DNA of 7,296 nt. Origin: an uncultured Alphaproteobacteria bacterium (GTDB taxonomy: Bacteria; Pseudomonadota; Alphaproteobacteria; Micavibrionales; Micavibrionaceae). The stretch spans positions 1-7,296 of the forward strand of contig CAKZMN010000148.1 in the NCBI GenBank assembly GCA_937128575.1, in the 5' to 3' direction. Below are positions 6,424-7,296 of this stretch, piece by piece (position 1 is the first letter of the stretch; each line of letters begins with the position of its first letter). The notes beneath the pieces were generated by a model that saw nothing but the letters and a program-made list of their open reading frames with translations, did no database searches and was not told the DNA's origin. Made by a program: the position numbers and the translations under genes.

Positions 6424-7194
6424 ATGACGAACAAAATTGAAATCCCAACCGATGAAAATAAAACTCTTAGCGCTGTGCATGGCGTACCTGAGGGATCAAG
6501 CGGCGCGGGTGATCAAAATCTCCTAATCATTATGTCCCACGGTTTCCCCGGTCATAAATCCGGCAATAGCGATATCTTTGGCGACTTGGAATATATACTG
6601 GTCGATAAGGGGCACCACACGTTGCGCTTTGATTATCGTGGATGTGGCGAAAGTGATGGTCGCCAGCAAGATTTCACATTATCGGCTGCGTCCGAAGACT
6701 TTAAATCCGTGACGGATTGGGCGAAAGAAAAGGGATATGACGAGTTTGTCTTTATCGGAGAAGGCCTCGGTGCCACGATCTGCATAATGAATTCAGATTT
6801 AAACGTAAAAATGATGGCGCTATTTTGGCCCGTCCTAGATATGAAGGCATACGGCAAAAACGCATTTAACATTTCCGAAGAATCGAAAGAAAAAGCAACG
6901 CGCACTGCATATCTAGAAAGCGGGAGTGATAAAGTTGGCGTAGACCTAATGCAGGAACTACGCACCAATGATTTGAGCTATGCGCTCAAGGAAGTATTTA
7001 TGCCAGTTTTATTGGTGCATGGCGCGCAAGACGAAGTCCTGCCAATGGATCAGCTGGATATTGCGCGTAAAAATATGCGCTCTAAGCGGATAGAAATAAC
7101 CACGTTTCATGACGGTACACACGGCCTACCCAAGCTAAACCACCGCAAGATGATTTTTTACCATACGGCTCAGTTTTTGGGTAAATACGTATAA
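6424..7194 (+). CDS. Alpha/beta-hydrolase-fold protein lacking the Ser nucleophile
   Basis: This 256-aa protein resembles the serine aminopeptidase/cinnamoyl-esterase-like branch of the alpha/beta hydrolases. It has the oxyanion region SHGFPGHKSGN at 38-48, the strand-turn motif RFDYRGCGESDG at 68-79, an acid loop VHGAQDEVLP with Asp203, and a C-terminal His in DGTHGL (His233). The nucleophile elbow, normally GxSxG, reads GEGLG (112-116): position 114 is Gly, codon GGC at 6763-6765, one base from Ser AGC. Classic serine-hydrolase activity is therefore doubtful, and it may be a pseudo-enzyme or use another mechanism. There is no signal peptide, so it is probably cytosolic. It starts 6 nt after the polA stop with no clear Shine-Dalgarno (AAAGG lies about 15 nt away), which suggests coupling to polA translation. 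No terminator follows the stop. The fold is well supported; the substrate is unknown. Confidence 0.85.
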   Translation: MTNKIEIPTDENKTLSAVHGVPEGSSGAGDQNLLIIMSHGFPGHKSGNSDIFGDLEYILVDKGHHTLRFDYRGCGESDGRQQDFTLSAASEDFKSVTDWAKEKGYDEFVFIGEGLGATICIMNSDLNVKMMALFWPVLDMKAYGKNAFNISEESKEKATRTAYLESGSDKVGVDLMQELRTNDLSYALKEVFMPVLLVHGAQDEVLPMDQLDIARKNMRSKRIEITTFHDGTHGLPKLNHRKMIFYHTAQFLGKYV

Positions 7195-7207
7195 TTGCGA
7201 AAAACAC

Positions 7208-7237
7208 TTGATCTTTTGGGGGTCTAATGTGTATAAA
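7208..7237 (+). promoter_or_regulatory. Probable promoter for a gene beyond the right edge
   Basis: TTGATC (7208-7213, 4 of 6) and TATAAA (7232-7237, 5 of 6) are spaced by 18 nt, pointing right, with a start near 7244. No gene of useful length begins in the last 50 bases, so the target would lie beyond the window. The -10 box overlaps the left arm of an inverted repeat (7227-7252). Confidence 0.5.
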
Positions 7238-7252
7238 CCACCACTTACACAT
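7227..7252. promoter_or_regulatory. Operator-like inverted repeat over the -10 region and start site
   Basis: ATGTGTA (7227-7233) and TACACAT (7246-7252) are perfect 7-bp inverted arms separated by 12 nt, with a centre-to-centre distance of 19 bp (about two helical turns). The repeat covers the -10 box and the predicted start of the 7208-7237 promoter, where a dimeric repressor would block RNA polymerase. No regulator gene is in the window. Confidence 0.4.
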
Positions 7253-7296
7253 AGTCTGGCTAGAATATCGGCTGCCTCGGCTATGAAATTGTACTC

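Noticed and set aside
7227..7286. Plus-strand frame of 19 codons (three His close together) after a GGGGG run, resembling a leader peptide
   Set aside because: The start codon lies upstream of the predicted -10 box, so the promoter and this peptide exclude each other; the His run is too short for a convincing attenuator and no terminator pair is visible.
2679..7295. Shared string AAATTGTACT before rlmB (2679-2688) and at the right edge (7286-7295)
   Set aside because: Ten bases in two copies, without matching promoter spacing around them, is weak evidence for a shared regulatory element.

Overview
The window looks like a chromosomal housekeeping segment, most likely from an alphaproteobacterium. 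This is an inference from layout and protein style (a tRNA-Gly/tuf cluster facing away from an RlmB-type methyltransferase gene, and a proofreading PolA whose sequence resembles alphaproteobacterial forms); no rRNA marker is present. Base composition is moderate and looks even across the genes. I see no insertion sequence, integrase, phage gene or CRISPR array.

Left, minus-strand block (1-2430, transcribed right to left): a glucokinase-family sugar kinase overlaps a polysaccharide-deacetylase-family gene by ATGA. Then come a tRNA-Gly(UCC) with encoded CCA, an unrecognised 96-codon ORF with its own promoter-like signal, and the first 25 codons of tuf (EF-Tu), which runs off the left edge behind a separate promoter. 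The tRNA-Gly next to tuf is a familiar arrangement; the small ORF between them is not one I recognise.

Central intergenic region (2431-2712): it separates the two divergent blocks. It holds a strong plus-strand intrinsic terminator with no plus-strand gene in front of it. Upstream are a promoter-like pair and a segment that can pair with the bases just before the terminator. Together these suggest a small structured RNA of about 147 nt, the best candidate here for something undescribed.

Right, plus-strand block (2713-7194): a TrmH/SpoU-family 23S rRNA 2'-O-methyltransferase (RlmB-like, with an Asn/His/Lys-rich N-terminal tail), DNA polymerase I with all three activities apparently intact, and an alpha/beta-hydrolase-fold protein. 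The hydrolase starts 6 nt after polA and has Gly where the nucleophilic Ser should be. No terminator is visible between them, so they are probably co-transcribed. After 7194 comes a promoter-like sequence whose -10 region is covered by an inverted repeat, probably serving a gene beyond the right edge.

I find no clear novel multi-gene system. The points worth following are the orphan terminator/sRNA, the kinase with an altered sugar-contact motif coupled to a deacetylase without a signal peptide, the Ser-less hydrolase and the orphan ORF before tuf.
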